Part shown: in pieces, positions 6,178 through 9,197 of the stretch | How positions within the stretch are numbered: position 1 is the first letter of the stretch | How the letters are laid out: each line of letters starts with the position of its first letter | Assembly (NCBI GenBank): GCA_910586025.1 | Contig: CAJUIO010000126.1 | Coordinates: 1 to 9,197 of the forward strand | Origin: an uncultured Lachnospiraceae bacterium | Lineage (GTDB): Bacteria > Bacillota > Clostridia > Lachnospirales > Lachnospiraceae | DNA: 9,197 bases | Direction: 5' to 3' | Made by a program: the position numbers and the translations under genes | The notes under the pieces: generated by a model | The model's database searches: none | The model's input: the letters and a program-made list of their open reading frames with translations, nothing else | What the model was told of the DNA's origin: nothing

Positions 6178-8233
6178 CGAAATAAAAGAAAATTCGGGTT
6201 TTTCGGACCAGAAAGAGGAAGTCAGAAGCTATCTGGAAAAACTCCTTACAGTTTCACGGGATCCGGATTATGACAGATATGTGAGACAGATGATAAGGGA
6301 TTTGGAATCCGGTAAGGCCAGTCCCTTCCAGGTCAGGAGAGAGGCCGAGAGGACCTTCCGGCTTTATCAGCAGAGAATGGGCGCACGGGGTGCGCCGGCG
6401 GGAAGAGATACGGTTGAGTTTAAGGTGGGAGCCGGAATATTCAGCGTGATCGGTGCGGTATTTGTTCTGGTGGCTTTTATGATCTTCGGGCTGAATTTCC
6501 TTGACGGAATCTGGCAGGGAGTCTGCCTGTATGTGTCCGCCCTGCTGGTAACGGGAATTTCCCTGCTTTTTACGAAGCGGCTTGGCAGGCGCTTTTCCCT
6601 TATTATCATGGGAATCGGAACAGGAAGCCTCTTTCTCTCAACAGTGATAAACTATCTCGTTCTGAAAACAATAAACGAGGCCGCGGCATGTGTGATAACC
6701 CTCGTGATATCGCTTTTTGCAGTCTTTGTCAGCCGCAGAAGGGATTCCTCCTTCCTGCGTCTTATCTGCATCCTGGGATGCTACATCAGTTTTTGGCCTA
6801 TAGAAAGCTTTGAATCAGAGCTCAGCTTCCTGTTCATGACAGGAATATTTCTCTTTGTCAATCTGGTCAGCGTCCTTTTGCCGAATCAGAAAAACAGGAT
6901 AGTGGTGGATGCCGTTCATATGGTGCTGCATCCCCTGTTTTCCGTTTATATAGCGGTTTCGGCCGTGGGTGAGGGAATCAGCCCGGTTTATCCGGCCTGC
7001 TTTGTGCTCACCTCCGCTGCCGTGGTCAATGTGATTTTCTTAAGACACAGAAGGGATGTGAAGGCGTGGTTTGCGGCCCTTTTCTCCGCGTCTGTTGCCA
7101 TCACCGTGATCACGCTTGCGGCCCTGACAGGATTTCGCCACGGAAATGCGAATGAAATGCAGATGCTGTACTACAGGCTGATTACCGAGGTCGTGGCGGT
7201 CATGGCTGCCATGGTGTTTTTCATCCTGTGGGAAAAGGAAAAATACAGATGGATCCAGTATTATTATATAGTGGCGGTGGTGGTGCTCCTTAATGGTTTT
7301 AGTTATTTCCGTCTGGAAAAGGCCATAGGAATTATAACGGTTTTTCTGCTGACCAGAATTTTGTCCGGAAAAAAGAGGCTCGGAGTGCTTGACTGTATTT
7401 TGACAGTTCTGGCGGTGCTTGAGGGAATTGCCGCATCCTCATACTATTGCGAGACCAGCCGTTATATAGTGCTGTTCTTTGCGGCATTTTTGCTTTCGGT
7501 TTTTTTCATAAGACAGAATGCGGTGTTTCACGAGATTGCAGTCACGGTATTTTTCATATTCTGTATCCTGTTTGAGTTTGACGGCAACTGGGTTTATCTA
7601 GGCTGCGTGGGGCTTTTGCTGGTATTGTTCCTTCTCTTTAATCATCTGCCGAATTTAAAGGGCTTTAACCAGCTTCCTTACAATATTGTGAATCTGGTTT
7701 TTGCAGGTTTATTTTCCTTGACAGTGTGGTTTTGCTTTGACTCTGTCATCAGTTCTGTTACAATGTTAACAGGAGCAGCCGCTATTGTGATGATGTTCCG
7801 GAAGAGATACGGAATGACGGTTCCGAGAAAATATCTGACTGCGGCGGGCTATCTGACTTATATGATCCTGACGGCACATTACGAATCGCCGGTGATTGTG
7901 AGTATCTTTCTCATGATCATTTCCATTGGCTGTGTGGGAGCGGGCTTTCGGCTCCGGGATAAGGTGTACCGCATCAGCGGCTTATCCATGGCGGTCTGCG
8001 TCTGTGTCAAGATGATCGTATATGATTTCAGAGGGCTGGATTCTCTTTTGCGGATCATCCTGTTCTTTACGGTGGGAGTGATTGCGCTGGGCATTTCTTT
8101 CCTGTATATTCATCTGGAAAGAAAGGAAGAAAAAGAAGAGAAGATGGCGGCCATTGCACAGGAGATTCCGGCACAGGACTTTGTGCAGATAAAGGATACG
8201 GAAATCTATAAGGAAGGAATAAGTGAGGAATGA
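6161..8233 (+). CDS. DUF2339-type large polytopic membrane protein
   Basis: A 690-residue protein with a soluble, charged N-terminus (about 1-85, helical and possibly coiled coil) followed by some 20-22 hydrophobic helices to about residue 650 and a short acidic tail. The first helix block (KVGAGIFSVIGAVFVLVAF onward), the small-residue segment IIMGIGTGSLFLST, and the C-terminal pattern YRISGLSMAVCVCVKMIVYDF then LDSLLRIILFF match the DUF2339 (COG5373) layout, whose function is not established. The start at ATG 6161 has GGAG at 6151-6154 and overlaps the end of the kinase gene by 17 nt, implying translational coupling. An upstream in-frame start at 6095 would lie deep in the kinase gene and lacks an RBS. 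Position between a sensor kinase and a lipoprotein suggests an envelope role, but this is inference from context only. Confidence 0.75.
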   Translation: MNGLNSEIKENSGFSDQKEEVRSYLEKLLTVSRDPDYDRYVRQMIRDLESGKASPFQVRREAERTFRLYQQRMGARGAPAGRDTVEFKVGAGIFSVIGAVFVLVAFMIFGLNFLDGIWQGVCLYVSALLVTGISLLFTKRLGRRFSLIIMGIGTGSLFLSTVINYLVLKTINEAAACVITLVISLFAVFVSRRRDSSFLRLICILGCYISFWPIESFESELSFLFMTGIFLFVNLVSVLLPNQKNRIVVDAVHMVLHPLFSVYIAVSAVGEGISPVYPACFVLTSAAVVNVIFLRHRRDVKAWFAALFSASVAITVITLAALTGFRHGNANEMQMLYYRLITEVVAVMAAMVFFILWEKEKYRWIQYYYIVAVVVLLNGFSYFRLEKAIGIITVFLLTRILSGKKRLGVLDCILTVLAVLEGIAASSYYCETSRYIVLFFAAFLLSVFFIRQNAVFHEIAVTVFFIFCILFEFDGNWVYLGCVGLLLVLFLLFNHLPNLKGFNQLPYNIVNLVFAGLFSLTVWFCFDSVISSVTMLTGAAAIVMMFRKRYGMTVPRKYLTAAGYLTYMILTAHYESPVIVSIFLMIISIGCVGAGFRLRDKVYRISGLSMAVCVCVKMIVYDFRGLDSLLRIILFFTVGVIALGISFLYIHLERKEEKEEKMAAIAQEIPAQDFVQIKDTEIYKEGISEE

Positions 8234-8961
8234 AAAAGTTAATCTGTTTGAGTAGTCTGTTATTTTCAGCTTCAATGCTTTTTACCGGATGCAGCAATGA
8301 GATTCCGGCAATGAGCCAGGGGGAGCAGGAAGCGGTGGTGGAATATGCGGCTAATATCGTATTAAAATATGACAAGAGGCAGGCGGCAAGACTGAAGGAA
8401 GTGGAGGAGGTTGAGCTTTCCGGTCTGCAGGAGGATGCCCCTCCGGACGCGGCCGCAACGCCGGAGGCATCCACCATGGAGCCGGACCCTGAGGTGGAAA
8501 TCGTAGATCCCTTTGGAGAGAGCCAGGATTCGGGACCTTCCGAGTTACCGCTTGAGGACTTTCTTCAGGTAGAAAATGTTACCTTTACCTATGGGGGATA
8601 TGAGATTGCGGATTCTTATCCGGAGGCGGGGGAAGGCGTGTACTTTACCATGAATGCCACACCGGGAACCTCTCTGCTGGTAATGAAGTTTACGGCGCAG
8701 AATACCGGGACGGAGACGGAAGAGGTTGATCTTCTGAGTCTGGGAGCAAGATATAAGGTGACCGTAAACGGAGAAACAAAAAATGCGTTGTCCACCATGC
8801 TGCTCAATGACCTTGCCTCTTATAAGGGAACCCTGGAGGCGGGAGAGAGCGCAGAGCTGGTGGTGGTTACGGAAATACCGGGAGAACAGGCATCTGCCGT
8901 GGATTCGGTTTCCCTTATTGCCAAAAATGCAGACACAACATCTGCAATTTCAATAAATTAA
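8230..8961 (+). CDS. Secreted lipoprotein with acidic linker and C-terminal beta-sandwich-like domain (function unknown)
   Basis: A 243-residue protein with a lipoprotein signal peptide: MKK, a hydrophobic core to about residue 18, and lipobox FTGC with the lipidated Cys21 (Phe at -3 is a tolerated but less usual residue). Mature protein has a helical segment (about 28-58), then a Pro/Glu/Asp-rich linker (about 60-112), then a beta-rich domain (about 113-243) that includes TSLLVMKFTAQNTGTETEEV and a closing SAELVVVTEIPGE strand. This shape resembles DUF4352/DUF5067-like Ig-type extracellular domains of Gram-positive lipoproteins, but I cannot confirm the family. The start overlaps the stop of the membrane protein gene by four bases (ATGA), with AAGGAAGGAA 10 nt upstream, so the two are probably coupled and their products may interact at the outer face of the membrane. 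It is the last gene before the terminator. Confidence 0.7.
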   Translation: MKKLICLSSLLFSASMLFTGCSNEIPAMSQGEQEAVVEYAANIVLKYDKRQAARLKEVEEVELSGLQEDAPPDAAATPEASTMEPDPEVEIVDPFGESQDSGPSELPLEDFLQVENVTFTYGGYEIADSYPEAGEGVYFTMNATPGTSLLVMKFTAQNTGTETEEVDLLSLGARYKVTVNGETKNALSTMLLNDLASYKGTLEAGESAELVVVTEIPGEQASAVDSVSLIAKNADTTSAISIN

Positions 8962-8997
8962 AGCATTAAAATGTAAAAACAGGAAAGTGACATACGG

Positions 8998-9022
8998 AAA
9001 AAGCCCATAAATTGGGCTTTTT
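8998..9022 (+). terminator. Intrinsic terminator of the operon
   Basis: AAAAAGCCCA (8998-9007) pairs perfectly with TGGGCTTTTT (9013-9022) around a 5-nt TAAAT loop, ending in a run of five Ts. It lies 36 nt after the lipoprotein stop. The A-run on the left arm means it could also terminate minus-strand transcription. Confidence 0.88.
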
Positions 9023-9075
9023 CTGCTTCTGTAAAAAATGTTCTTCAAATTTCTACAATTTTTTGGAAAATAGTG

Positions 9076-9104
9076 TTGACAAGAAAGGAAACCAATGGTA
9101 TAGT
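9076..9104 (+). promoter_or_regulatory. Strong sigma-A promoter for the gene beyond the window
   Basis: TTGACA (9076-9081) and TATAGT (9099-9104) are separated by exactly 17 nt. The region just upstream (about 9033-9073) is very A/T-rich with A- and T-tracts, like an UP element. Predicted transcription start is near 9111, which falls inside the inverted repeat at 9110-9130. The direction is +, away from the terminator. Confidence 0.8.
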
Positions 9105-9109
9105 ACATA

Positions 9110-9130
9110 TTGTTGCGAGCGACGCAACAA
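9110..9130 (+). repeat. Perfect 8-bp inverted repeat at the predicted transcription start
   Basis: TTGTTGCG (9110-9117) and CGCAACAA (9123-9130) form perfect arms around AGCGA. In DNA it could be a repressor operator overlapping the start site; in RNA it would form a hairpin at the very 5' end of the transcript, which can protect mRNA from decay. It is followed by As, not Ts, so it is not a terminator for this direction. Confidence 0.55.
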
Positions 9131-9184
9131 AAAAACTTCAAAGAACCTTGACAAATGAACAGCAATGCAGCCCTGAAAATTCCG

Positions 9185-9195
9185 AAAGGGGGAGG
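9185..9195 (+). promoter_or_regulatory. Strong Shine-Dalgarno of a gene starting past the window end
   Basis: AAAGGGGGAGG ends 2 nt before the window edge, and the core GGAGG is at 9191-9195. With normal spacing the start codon would fall at about 9200-9205. Together with the promoter at 9076 this gives a leader of about 90 nt. The product cannot be seen. Confidence 0.55.
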
Positions 9196-9197
9196 CC

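Noticed and set aside
9148..9176. Second TTGACA (9148-9153) as another promoter
   Set aside because: No -10-like hexamer lies 16-18 nt downstream; the bases there are CCTGAA-like.
9155..9197. ATG at 9155, open to the window end, as a gene start
   Set aside because: It has no SD in front, and its frame would read through the strong AAAGGGGGAGG, which points to a start beyond the window instead.

Overview
The window looks like a chromosomal segment from a low-to-mid-GC Firmicute, most likely a gut Lachnospiraceae/Clostridium cluster XIVa-type bacterium. That assignment is inferred from strong GGAG-type ribosome binding sites, sigma-A promoters, AGA/AGG arginine codons and the protein families seen. 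There are no tRNA or rRNA genes, CRISPR arrays, insertion sequences or transposase genes.

Layout, all on the + strand. (1) Positions 2-253 hold the 3' end of an unrecognised gene that begins before the window. (2) Positions 254-464 are non-coding apart from a consensus promoter (TTGACA-N17-TATACT, 358-386) and a possible 7-codon leader ORF (406-429). (3) Six tightly packed genes follow, 465-8961: a DPM1-like GT2 glycosyltransferase, a FAD-dependent amine-oxidase/UDP-galactopyranose-mutase-like flavoprotein, a GT-C-like polytopic membrane protein with an extracytoplasmic N-terminal domain, a HAMP sensor histidine kinase, a DUF2339-type polytopic membrane protein, and a secreted lipoprotein. 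Junctions after the second gene are +1 nt, +10 nt, -17 nt and -4 nt (ATGA); only the first junction (77 nt) is loose, and it holds a small hairpin. (4) An intrinsic terminator at 8998-9022 closes the unit. (5) A second consensus promoter (9076-9104), with a perfect 8-bp inverted repeat at its predicted start site and a strong Shine-Dalgarno at the very end, drives a gene that starts just past the window.

How the genes may work together (inference): the GT2 enzyme could charge a polyprenyl phosphate with a sugar inside the cell, the flavoprotein could modify a sugar or nucleotide sugar, and the GT-C protein could transfer the sugar outside the membrane onto an envelope polymer or protein. The histidine kinase, DUF2339 protein and lipoprotein would sense or serve the cell envelope. 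No response regulator, sugar flippase or acceptor gene is in the window, so substrate and pathway remain unknown. The combination of a three-gene glycan module with an apparently unpartnered kinase and a DUF2339/lipoprotein pair in one transcription unit is the most interesting feature here.
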